From Diploscapter coronatus (taxonomy: Eukaryota; Nematoda; Chromadorea; Rhabditida; Rhabditidae): a stretch of DNA of 64,000 nucleotides. Positions within the stretch are counted from its first letter, which is position 1, and every line of letters begins with the position of its first letter. This document shows, piece by piece, positions 1 to 10,389 of this stretch. A model generated the notes under the pieces. It saw only the letters and a list, made by a program, of their open reading frames with translations, was not told the origin of the DNA and did not search any database. The stretch is taken from assembly GCA_964036155.1 (NCBI GenBank), contig OZ038422.1:22343201-22407200 (forward strand). Direction: 5' to 3'. A program made the translations under genes and the position numbers.

Positions 1-343
1 CAGCGCTCAAACAGGCTTTTCCCCTCATTTTCGGGATATTGACCCGGACCCGACCCCAAATTTTCGGGTCGTAAAATTTTGACCAATCAACATCCCTGCT
101 CATTTTCCACTTTTCGTTCGCCTTTTCTCCAATGAGCTACCGTCTCGCTGGAAAGGCGACAGCGTATAGCGCCGAATAAGCGGCACCTCTCAATAGTATT
201 CATGGTCGAGTGAACAAGCTCTCTGGCTACCATTTGCTTTGCGTTTTATTGAAAGTTCGAAAATTTCGAATGCTAATTTTAGCATTTCTAAGTATATGTC
301 TTAAATTTTAGAAAGAGTGATATTTTAGCTAAGAAATTTACGC

Positions 344-1604
344 ATGCGAATAATTGCTGACGTCATGGCCATATTCGAAACGTTAAATCTCGCAACAATA
401 GCGGTAATAATACAAGATAGTTACCCTGACAATATAATTTTTTTCATACAGATAATGAATTTACTCGCGGTTGGAAATAGTTTGCGAGGAAAGTATGCGA
501 TGCTATCGTTTTTTATAGGTTCAAAAGGGTTAGGTTTCTTCTTCACGAAACTTGCTACCTTAATTGCTAGCTGGGTTCTTTGCAAAAAGTACATCGATAA
601 ACGGTCAGTTATACAGCCTGTACAATATATACCTGACAACACAACTTGAAGTACGAGCGCTTCTTCACGACATAATGATTCTACTAATGCGCCGGCACGA
701 TCGTCCAACAAGCCATCATCTGAATTGCCGTCTACAGTTGAAGAACATCCAACAACTACTCCTACTATAGGTGAGACAGTATCGCAAGAAGAAAATGGAA
801 ATAAGAGACCACAACGGTCCTAAAATATGTCAGAGGATCATAGGTTGAAAATGTTGAAGGGCTGATAAAGATTGAGAAATTAATATAGATATGGCGAGGG
901 TAAGGGTAGGGAAAACTGGGTGCCAAAATGTGCATCTCGATGAGCTTATCATTTTGACACTAAATTTCCCCCTACCTGGTCTTACCCTACCCTCATCGTA
1001 CTCATCTCTCAAGTTTTATTATCACTTTAACATATTTTAAGAGCCATCACAACAAGATCGGACGACTAAAAAGAAGGAACAGGTAGTTTTAGTATAGAGG
1101 TGAAAAAAGAATTTAAAAAATTACAGAAATCGGGAACACTTTCGAGACTAGTCCGAGCCTTAACAAGCTTGTAAGAATTATTTGAGTGCAAAATTTATAA
1201 CAGACTTTCATAAGAGTAGATGAATTTTCATTCAATCCATGGCGTAACAAGCCACTTTTACCGTGATATTTTAGTTAACTTTAAACTTGGCAGAGAAAAG
1301 GCTTTAAGAAACTGTTGTTGATTTTATGCAAGTCTGCTAGAAGCCATCTAAAAATTTGAACATTTTAATATAATTTCAGAACCACTGGAATAACGGAAAG
1401 CATTGAATTTTCCGAAGATTATAAACATAATTATCCTGTGGATTCCGTCGATACGAATGTTCGACTCGTTTATATTAGTTCAACAAACACTCCAGTAAAA
1501 TCTTTGATAAGTAATTCTCCTTAACATCAGTAAATTCAGATTGATGTTCCACAGGATAACCTTGCATCTACAAGGAATGAAGAAGCAATTACTGAACTTG
1601 AATA
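344..1604 (+). pseudogene. Membrane protein gene with an in-frame TGA, probably three exons
   Basis: The ATG at 344 opens 101 codons rich in hydrophobic stretches, with two or three likely membrane segments (around residues 8-24 and 28-82) ending in a cytosolic-looking CKKYIDKR. A TGA at 647-649 stops it. The same frame then continues at once with a Ser/Thr-rich tail (STSASSRHNDSTNAPARSS) up to 823, which reads as one protein with a nonsense codon. A downstream exon pair, 1388-1494 and 1555-1605, encodes an acidic tail ending EEAITELE; a phase-2 donor near 806 would join to it. The donor GTCCTA is weak, so this join is inferred. The intron would carry the foldback element at 894-1000. The overall form, membrane segments plus a low-complexity tail, resembles the gene at 28305, but I do not recognise the family. 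It may be a pseudogene, a readthrough gene or a base error. Confidence 0.45.
894..1000. repeat. Foldback element, family shared with 43611-43730
   Basis: The ends GAGGGTAAGGGTAGGG and its near reverse complement in CTTACCCTACCCTCATC form an imperfect hairpin. The centre GAGCTTATCATTTTGACACTAAAT matches, with changes, the centre of the element at 43611-43730, so the two are copies of one small non-autonomous family. Confidence 0.6.
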
Positions 1605-2402
1605 ATCTACAAAGACATCTGTTGAAACTTGATTTTATGGAATTGTAAACAAAATAGAAAATAATGAAAGTTTTATGTACGAAATTTGAGTAAATATTAT
1701 TTACATTGTTGTTGTAAGAAAAATTGAGTCTTCGTCGGGAGCTGTCAAGAAGATGAAATGAGTGTGCGCTCGCTTACGCATTTTCACTATTCCAGCCATG
1801 AAAAATCGAAGAATCCGTCCCATTAAATCGACGCTTTACTCTTCATCACGCCCAATGCAATCCCAATCAAAGTACTTCGAATAAAAACAAGATATTGGCT
1901 ATTTGACATGGGATGTTCTGGCGTCTTTAAATTTCAATTTTCATACCAATTATACAACCCGAATATGAAGATTTAAAAAATTGTTTGAGAAAATTTTGAC
2001 TTCAAAAATAGTCGAAATTAGCATAAAATCGATTTTCCTGAAAAATTTTAGGAAAGTTACAAAAATCTAATGCTATATTCGGATTTGAATATATTCAGCT
2101 TACGTTAATTTTTCTGGATCATTTCTTTGAAACAACGCTTGTTCCATGTTGTTTATTGCACATCATTTTCATCTACACGTTAATAGCTTTATACAGATCT
2201 GAGAAAAAGGCTCGCTTATTGTTGAATTCGAAATCTGAGAGCTCGAAGAAAGTTTAAGCCAGCTTCTCTTTTTTATGTGCTATTTCTCCCTATCATCTTT
2301 ACCCTACACCACTTTGCGGCTTCCAGATTTCGGACCAAGCAGTACTTATTTGATCATATATATGTTAATTTTCAAGATTTAGAACATCACGAGCCAAATA
2401 TT

Positions 2403-2732
2403 CTATTTTCTCTGCTGCTCGAGGAAAGAGATGTAAAATGTGAGCCGATAGTCAAGCCACATAGAGAGTTCTCCTTCCAAAAGAAATTTTATAAATCGAC
2501 TTTTATTACATAACCAGCTTCTCGTCAGTAACATCTTTTCTGATAATAATATTATCAGTTGAATATATTGTAGTGTTTTGGCTAGTTTTTCAATAAATCG
2601 ATAATCACACACATCTTTTACATTTTCGTTTATCAACTCGATTTGAGTGTCTTTCGCAACTTCAAAATGTGTCAGCATGACGAACACGATTTTTAGAAGT
2701 AGAAGAGTGATGCGTATTGACTCCGTTCGCAT
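2403..2732 (-). CDS. Possible small secreted or membrane protein, divergent from the F-box gene
   Basis: An ATG at 2732 starts a 109-codon open frame. The N-terminus RITLLLLKIVFVMLTHF looks like a signal peptide or anchor. A GTAAAA donor after residue 37 could remove most of the remaining frame; an alternative downstream reading encodes EKIEYLARDVLNLEN, which also looks coding, so the true structure may be two exons ending near 2340. The start lies only 47 nt from the F-box start, so any promoter would be shared or overlapping. There is no recognised domain. This is weakly supported. Confidence 0.3.
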   Translation of the reverse strand: MRTESIRITLLLLKIVFVMLTHFEVAKDTQIELINENVKDVCDYRFIEKLAKTLQYIQLIILLSEKMLLTRSWLCNKSRFIKFLLEGELSMWLDYRLTFYISFLEQQRK

Positions 2733-2779
2733 CGTTTATTTTGGTTTCAGAGATAAGTTTTCATAACTGCTTCCGAATA

Positions 2780-4792
2780 ATGCTCTCGAATTTGCCTATT
2801 GAAATATTCCTCTTGATACTATCGGGTCTATCACTTGACGATTATAAACAACTTGCTTGGACTACCAGAAGAATGATGAAAATCATAAGAAAATATCATC
2901 CGCTTGCATTATTGCCGAGGGTTGAACACCGAATTGATAGAATTATCATCAGACCGAAGAGTAATGGAAAGAAAGTAAGTGAATTGAAGATTTTGTATCA
3001 AACATGAACAGCTTTAGAATGAATTCGACGTCTATATACGATTTCCGAATAATTTGTGCTACTGCATAGATAGTGTAGGTTAAAATTCTTTATCACAGTT
3101 AACGAATGAATATTAATTTAGTGTGATAATTTGACAAAGGTTGTAACGGGAATCATTCGTGATTCAAAAGACAGAAAATTCCATAGAGAAAGCGATCTGA
3201 AAAGAAACGTCCTGTTTCGAAAATATCTTCAACCAATCCATCAACGGAAATTCATTGACGATAATGACAGAAAGCATACATACCTAGCCAAAAAGTATTT
3301 CTTCAAGGAAAGCACCTATAGAGTAAGTAAAGTATCTTCATAATTGCGGACATTAAAATTCAGTTTTACATAACGACACAAGATGGGAAAATTGTCGAAT
3401 ATAAAAATGATACACGTGAAGATTTTGATAGCTACAAGGCCAGAATCAAGAAAACGTTTAGGCTTTTGGAATTGATATATCCAAATTTACACTCAGGTAA
3501 GATTGTTCTAAGATGGGATTTTATCAAAACTCAACTTTTAGTTGATCCACGATCAGAAAAAGAGATGCGAAAACTGACCTGGTACGGATTCGTGAAACAC
3601 AATAATTTAAACGTTGCGAGAGAGCCTGATTTTGGCCCAAAGCTCGAACTCAATTTCTTGCTGGCAAGGCTGAATGTCGATAAAATAATAATCGTAGGTT
3701 TTTAACGATTAAAGCGACTAATACTTGGGCCGAAATCTAGACAGTGTAAAAGGGAGCAGAGTAAAAAATGAACGAGAGAAATGTCGTTTGAAAAGGAATG
3801 ACAATTGCTTTAAATCGTTTTTTTTCTCTAATCTAGGTCCCACAGGTTTCGGACTCTGCAAAAAATAGATGCTTTTCAAAATTCAAAAATTTTGAAAATT
3901 TCAGGAAAACTGCAACAGGCATCAATTCTGGTCGATAGTTGACGCGATTGACAATGGGTTTACATCCGTGAAAAGCAAAGACATCTCATGTCCAGATATG
4001 GAGTTGATTGATGAAGATGAAGATTATTTTGAACAGTCGGAATTTTTGTCTTCAGGTATATATTTTCATAAAATGCCAGAAGATCAAATGTATTGTTGAC
4101 GTGGAAGACCAAAGTTATTGGACATTGAGCAGGGAAAAATGAGTGGAACTTCTTCTCTATTTTACATAATTCAAAGACAGAAGAGAGCAACGATCGCTCT
4201 TCTTGAAAAGAGGAAAAAGTGAGGAGAGAAAATTCAGTTCATTTTTCCCTGCACTGGATCCAATAACCTCGCTATTCCGTGTCATTAATATTATCTTGTT
4301 CAGCATTTGAATTCAGGCGTCGATAAATTCCAAGTATTCCCGACTTCGGCTGCTGAAAGAGTGAAGATGAGATATGAAGGTGGCAAAAAGAATAAAGAGC
4401 CTCGTGTATTTTCACGATTTCTTGATTACATGTTACTTGATGAGGATATACATCCAAGACATCCCAGATTAATTGAACCTTATTGGTCTAATATATTCCA
4501 TGAGAATATGTATGATATATATGAGATAATCACTATTCCAAGATTGCATAATCATTTCACTATTAATACATTTCGCGAACGCATAATTCGTACACAAGAA
4601 GATCAAGACCCAATAGAATTAGAAAATATACATATAGTTGAGAAACCGCTTCGTTTGCCTAAACCATCTGTGCCTAAAATTAAAAAACCAAGAAAATGCC
4701 ACCGTCCTTTGCCATCTAAAGCTGTTCCTCAGAATTATAGAAAAAACTCACGAAAAACGTCGACTCACGGAAGGAGTTTCTTTTCGAAATAA
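2780..4792 (+). CDS. F-box protein
   Basis: Five exons (2780-2974, 3140-3322, 3364-3693, 3905-4055, 4317-4792) keep phase and give 444 residues. The N-terminus (LPIEIFLLILSGLSLDDYKQ, then LAWTTRRMMKIIRKY) fits an F-box, the motif that binds Skp1 in SCF ubiquitin ligases. The remaining 400 residues are charged, with a basic tail rich in Lys, Pro and Arg (residues about 390-444), and show no WD or LRR repeats I can see. Large expanded F-box families with diverged C-terminal substrate regions are usual in nematodes. The first intron has a poor acceptor (TTGACAAAG), so the exon 1-2 join is the weakest. An upstream in-frame stretch after an acceptor at about 2750 could add a few residues. Substrate unknown. 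Confidence 0.82.
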
Positions 4793-5233
4793 AAATGTTC
4801 ACTCGTACATCTTTACAGTATCTTTCAATTCGATTTTTTAATTTGCAACATGATAAGGGTACATTTTAGAATTATTTCACGAATGTTTACTAGATTATGA
4901 TAATTTAAAAATAATATATGTATTTTCTATTAGCTCCTTATCGCAAAGATTATAATTTTATTGCAAGACATTTATGATCTTCAATCTATTGAATTTAACG
5001 TAATCTTTCTACTATGAATCGATTTATTGTTGAAAATTATTTCAATGATTAAAAATTGCATTCATTTCCTCGATTACTCAATGTTTGATGTCAGATTGAT
5101 GCTAAACTATGTGTGTACTGAGGAGTAAGGAGCTTTAATGTTATCGTTTATTTGTTGGAATAAAGTCGAGTGTTGTCATTGTCATTTGTCTGCTCTGCTG
5201 AAAACTTCACACCATTAATGCGACTCGACAGGA
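4793..5233. other. Intergenic, no gene seen
   Basis: AT-rich spacer between the F-box gene and the receptor gene, with no frame or splice pattern that suggests coding. Confidence 0.6.
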
Positions 5234-7360
5234 ATGGATCTACGAGTAAGTTATCAGTGTTTTCACGGTTTTTATAGATTTTCAGAATCGATTTTTTTCG
5301 AAAAATTTAAAAAATAATTAAATAGTCACCTTAAAAAGTAACAACTATTTGCGAAATAGCGCGTGAAAGAGATTCCCTTGTCAATACAATTTCACCTAAG
5401 GTGAGCAATTTTTCGGTGGCTACTTTTACAAGTTCCTTTTTTCCTGAAAATCAAGGATTTAAAAAAATCCAATTTATTTTCAAGGAAGATAGTTAATTTT
5501 TAGATTCGCTATAATTGAAGTTAAAGAAAATTAAGATTTACTTCCTTTCAGAATTGTTCAAACTACAGGAAAGGTAATGAACAATTCAACGTGTGTAATA
5601 CGACGGGGAAGGATCCGTGTCATTTATTAGAGGTAAAAATTAACTTGAAAGTAATATGTTGACCAATTTTTAGGTTTATCATGAATCCATGGTTTTTAAT
5701 TATTGGCTCTCAATAATTCTACCTCAAGTTGTTGCCGGTATTTCGTTGATTATTTGCACATATCAGACGTTTCTATTGATTAGGGTTTATTTGAGACTTC
5801 AATCTAGGTAAAATGAGTTTATTAATTCAAAGACCAACTATTTTGTCTAACAAATTTGATGTTAATTTGGCCGTTTGGAAGAGTAGCCACGTAGCTACTT
5901 TCCAAGTTGTCGTTAATTTCAGTTTTCGAAAACGCTATGTATTCCTGATAAGTCGATCAATATCATTAATAACATCTAATCTGTTTGTATTTCTGTACTT
6001 CATTCTCACTCAATGTAGTGTCAATGGATATATTATATTCATGATCTTTATAACATTTGAAGAGACGAACGCATTTCAAATCGGATGTAGGTACAGAATT
6101 TCAAACATTGATTTTGATCGATTTTAGCGACTTATTTTGGTCTAACGATTCTCCTTTACATGGCGATAACTAAAGAAGTATTTTATAAGACGCGTTTAAC
6201 CCTAAGATTCTGTTACGTTTATTTGATTGCCAGCTTTCTTATATTTTTTGCAGTTTCGGTAAATAAAGTCTCGAAAAATATGACTAAAGTATGTCGGTTT
6301 TAGTTCGCTGTGACGCTCTTTGCACTAGCGCCACATTATCCTAAACAATCCCCTGTGACGTGCAATTATGGCGACTGTCAAAAATCTCTGATATTGTTTT
6401 TCGGTAAACAATTTTAACTTAAATTCGGTTCACTTGAAAATCAAAGATTTTCCCAAATATTTTTTCATTTCAATTTCATATTTCGAAATAATTAGGCGTT
6501 CATGATTATTTGGCTGACATTTTGAAAATGCGAACCAAATAATTTGATAAAATTCAGCTGTTTTCACATTTGTGATCTATGCCGCTGTGGGTGGCTTGTA
6601 CTGCGGAGTTGTAATGAATCTCAAACGAAAACGGGAGTATAATTTGGTAAAAAATGGCATCTAGTGACATAAAAATACGATTCAGAGCAGTGACTCGAAT
6701 GCAAAGGCTTTAAGTAAACTAAAAATTAGCATAATATCATTCCTCGCGAGTGCTATTGGTAGAATATTCTACATAATTGTTCAGTTTGTAGTCAATTCGA
6801 TGGTTGCGAGTATATGTAAGTGTCTTTCTCATCTTAGATTATTCATAAAAAAACATTAAATTTCATTTTGCATAGTGATTAAAGCAGTTAATTACTTTCG
6901 ATAAATGATATGGCGGAATAAATTAAATTGCATAAATTTAGTAGAGACACAGCCGCAAATTTGTGAAGGCTATATGAATGGAAAAGATGTGATTACAATT
7001 TCGCTACTGAGGTCGACAAGTATCTTTACAATATGGTATTTCAATATTTCAAATAAAATTTTTCTAATTGAAAAATATTTTCATGATCCCCATGATGGTG
7101 TGCGACCCGCTATTCAACCTTATCTTTGATCAAAATCTCGTCGATGAGTCGAAAATTCTGGTGGGAAATCATTAAAATGTTCGCGTGTTCAAAATTATTC
7201 CCATTTGAATTTTTAGTGGCGTAGCCGATTTGGATTGCGGAAAATTAATTCAGCAAAACAAGGAAGATCAGCCTATGAAGGTGGAAATACGAAAACAACT
7301 CGAGAAACTGCAAACTCTGATGCGCGAAATCATAATAAAATTGAAAATAATAAGGATTGA
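5234..7360 (+). pseudogene. Chemoreceptor-like 7TM receptor with a frameshift in TM7
   Basis: Exons 5234-5245, 5552-5632, 5674-5807, 5923-6086, 6128-6258, 6304-6403, 6558-6646, 6686-6815, 6942-7160 and 7217-7360 join in phase. The order is a short extracellular N-terminus with several Cys and N-glycosylation sites (NCSN, NTTG), TM1 (LSIILPQVVAGISLIICTY), a basic loop 1 (LRLQSSFRKR), further hydrophobic segments, a basic loop 3 and a polar tail. TM7 ends in DPLFNLIF, equivalent to the NPxxY region of rhodopsin-like receptors. In exon 9 the frame up to about 7075 and the frame of TM7 from about 7070 differ by one base, and no AG acceptor lies between them; an A-run sits at the switch. So either the gene is broken or one base is wrong. 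The 12-nt first exon is uncertain. Which nematode receptor family it belongs to I cannot say. Confidence 0.72.
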
Positions 7361-8537
7361 ATAAAATATGCTTCTAAGAAAGTTGCAACATCTTAGCCAA
7401 GGAAATCGCATGAAGAATTTATTCTTTTTTTACTTTTCCCTATTCCCTTAACACGGTGATAAGATGATCAGACGTTTTTCACGTTTCCATAATAAAATAA
7501 TTTAAAATTTAATATCGCACGATTCTCAGATACCTATGTATGATCACAAAAATGCATGCAGTTTCTGAGAAACAGACGATCAATATAAATGGTTGACAGA
7601 GTTTAGAACATAAATGCCATCAGAATTAGACTGAATTTCAACCAACACAAGAATTTAAGAATGTGAGTACAGCAAGGGAAACATTTCTATAGAAAATTGA
7701 TACAAAGATAGGTCAGGAATGGGTTTTCAGAGGAACAGTTTTTGATTTGCGAAATTCGTTTAGGGTATCATGCGTAAACCCGGCCTAGATCTGAATGTCA
7801 ATTCCAAACTAATTCAAGACTCCTTTATAAAGATTTTCTCCGTTAGTATTCTGACAGTTCTATTTATGTAGTTTCCCCTATAATAAAATTCGATTCAGTA
7901 TAAAATGTACATTTGTTCAAAAATAAGCATAAAATCGGATCTATGTAATGGTAAGTAATTAGTGTCTATTGCAATTTGCAAATAATCTCAATAGAATCGA
8001 GTTGTATAATAGTGCGTCATATTTCATGGCATATTTGTCAACTGTTAGACACAAGCCAGAAGGTAAGTAAGAAAACTAAAATTCTCTCAATCTCATTGTT
8101 TTCAGGAGTTTTACAAGGTTTATTTATACAAAGGAAAATCATTTACTTTTGCATTTGGAATTTAGAACGAATAGAAATTTTTCTTTGGAAATTTAATACT
8201 CGAGCACAATAGAATATTTCAAATTTTAATAATTCCATCAACTTCATTGGAATACCCTGGTTCACTCAGACCCCTTCTTTCTCATAAATGAATTCAAGTG
8301 TTAAAATTTGAAGCGATGACAATTGTTTTAATTGATTTGGCTGATTTTGTAATCTTATTTAGATGTTTGCAACACCTAATGGCATACAACAATTGCACTT
8401 AAAATTTTGATGAAAGATTTAAAACCGCTAACACGCCAACGACATCATAGAAATGATAAATGAACTAAAGATAGGCAACTTTAGAGAAGTACCCGTGGGA
8501 GACACTCTTCAGGATTTTGGTCATTTTCCATTGCGGT
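7361..8537. other. Mostly non-coding stretch with a possible exon pair at 7976-8160
   Basis: The only coding-like signal is a frame from about 7976 to 8060 followed by a GTAAGTAA donor and a TTTTCAG acceptor at 8104. The phase-0 join ends in EFYKVYLYKGKSFTFAFGI. No upstream exon or good start was found, so I do not call a gene. Confidence 0.3.
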
Positions 8538-8867
8538 TTAACCGCACCAGTTGCAGGTGCACTTGTCAGCGTAGCAACCCGTCACTCCACATTGGCATCG
8601 CCACGAAAATGGTGGGATGAAGCAGGCACGATCTCCAGTAATCTTGTTGCAGAGCCAGCGTTTCTGTCGGGATTGTGGATGGTCCTCCAACCCGCGTTCC
8701 TCAGCCTCCTCTCCCATCAATTCCTGATCGTGGACAATGCGTCTCTTCTGACCGGATTCAACTTTACCATAGTTCTCATCGACGTCCTTTCCTCGTGCAA
8801 GGACATTATCAAGCATAATAGCAATAGTGGTTAATACGACCACGGTGACGAGAATGTTGCGCTGCAT
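8538..8867 (-). CDS. Secreted prepropeptide with an 8-cysteine mature peptide
   Basis: A single-exon frame of 109 residues starts at ATG 8867. Residues 1-24 (NILVTVVVLTTIAIMLDNVLA core) form a signal peptide. Residues 25-70 are a charged, acidic propeptide with two basic sites (QKRR and RQKR). After RQKR the last 39 residues start WLC and hold eight cysteines spaced C-x8-C-x8-C-x-C-x4-C-x4-C-x-C-x2-C, ending NWCG. This is the plan of a furin-processed, disulfide-rich secreted peptide such as an antimicrobial, venom-like or signalling peptide. The spacing does not match the six-cysteine ShK domain, and I do not recognise it as a named family. A TATATAA lies about 180 nt upstream. Function is unknown. 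Confidence 0.78.
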   Translation of the reverse strand: MQRNILVTVVVLTTIAIMLDNVLARGKDVDENYGKVESGQKRRIVHDQELMGEEAEERGLEDHPQSRQKRWLCNKITGDRACFIPPFSWRCQCGVTGCYADKCTCNWCG

Positions 8868-9046
8868 GGAGGCTAGTCAACGAAATTGGACTTGCTTTCA
8901 GAAGCTGAAGTCGATAATTGAATTGTCCAGATAAGTGCCAGATCCTAAAATATCGTATTCATTTATCAACATTCGAGACAAACGCAAAATACCACACATG
9001 ATTACAACAAAAATAAGGAGTAGACTAGAATGTGATTATTTTTGAG

Positions 9047-9055
9047 TTTATATAA
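9047..9055 (-). promoter_or_regulatory. TATA-like box upstream of the cysteine-rich peptide gene
   Basis: On the minus strand the sequence TTATATAAA lies about 180 nt before the ATG at 8867, leaving a plausible 5' UTR of about 150 nt. There is no splice acceptor that must be used in between. Confidence 0.4.
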
Positions 9056-9217
9056 CCGACTGCCCAGCAGCATAAACGAACGGACACCTGGGCCCGTACT
9101 AAAGTCCCCCTCAGTTCAACACAACTCTCGCAGCAAATTCAGTTCAATTCAACTAGTTGGAGCGAGAATTGAAGCGGAGTTGTCGTGAACTTTTAAGAGT
9201 GGATATCAGGAAAAATC

Positions 9218-9310
9218 AAAGCCATAAGGGGTGCGGAATAGGGGTCCGTCGATTTGGCCGATCTTCACATATATTGTTCAGTTTTTCACGCTGATTCTCG
9301 TGGTACTATC
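9218..9310. repeat. Partial copy of the foldback element found at 17619-18015
   Basis: The stretch GGGGTGCGGAATAGGGGTCC and the following GATTTGGCCGATCTTCACAT match, with changes, both ends of the element beyond the right border of the palindrome. It therefore lies just outside the left border of the same palindrome. Confidence 0.6.
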
Positions 9311-10389
9311 CGTTTTACGTAAAAAGAAATCTATGTAGCTCCTATGGATAAGTGCATTTCATCAAAACACTCCAATGAAGAATTTGAATCAAATTTAAGC
9401 GATGATAGAAATGTGTTACACGTTCATGAACAAGACATTTCAAGTTTAGTTCTCTTTGCGAAATACTATGATTCCCGTTTCGTCATTCATTTGCAATTTG
9501 AATTTCGAGAACGTAAAGCATGCATGTCCAACTTCACCCGTCGATACTCGTCCCGAAAATAAAAATCAAATTGATCTGACTTCTCTGAAGAGTGTTAAGC
9601 AACTTTATTAGTGAACCATAGCTTTCGATCTATTTTCATTTCATACTTTTTGATAAAATTGAAAATATTTTATTTAACAGTTTTAATTTAAAAAATGAAA
9701 TATCAGATGAGAAGAATAATCAAGGGCATGCCACGGGAAGTCGTTCGTCTGTTTCGTAGATGTATGAACTAACAAAGTCGCACTGAATATTGAATATGAT
9801 TTTAGAAATTTTTTATAGTATGCGTGATAGTTTCTGAACTATTTCCATGAGTCTTTAATAATCAAAAATGATATTTCTTTAAAAATTTAAACGAATCTAA
9901 TATCGGGTCAAATTTCCCAAATCTGATCATACATATTTCCTCTTGTCTTCCATTGTTCTAGTTATTTTTAACTAAAATATTTCATACCGTAAAACCTGTA
10001 ATAGATGCCTTGGAGTTTATAATTTTCAACCTCTCAAAAATAAAAAATATTCTATTAGAGAATTTAAGGCATTCATATTTTTACAAATTAAACAATCCTA
10101 CACCATAGTCGTTCCATAATCCAGATCTCCATACCTAAAATATTCATTATAAAACGTGCATTTGAGGTTATTAATTTCTGCATTTAATGACATTTAATTC
10201 GTTTTTCCTTGATCTAAGTCAACTTCAAAATCTCTTGTATCAGTAGAGAAGTCAAGTACATTTTAGGAAATAGATGATCATGGTAATTTATCAATTATCC
10301 ACTCGATACAAATTAATTCATTTTTGTGCAACGATATATTTTTATAAAAGGCAAACATTTAAATAGATCAAAAATATGACTCACATAAC

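Noticed and set aside
9344..9562. 72-codon frame starting MDKCISSKHS
   Set aside because: Single frame next to a repeat remnant, no splice sites or recognised features.
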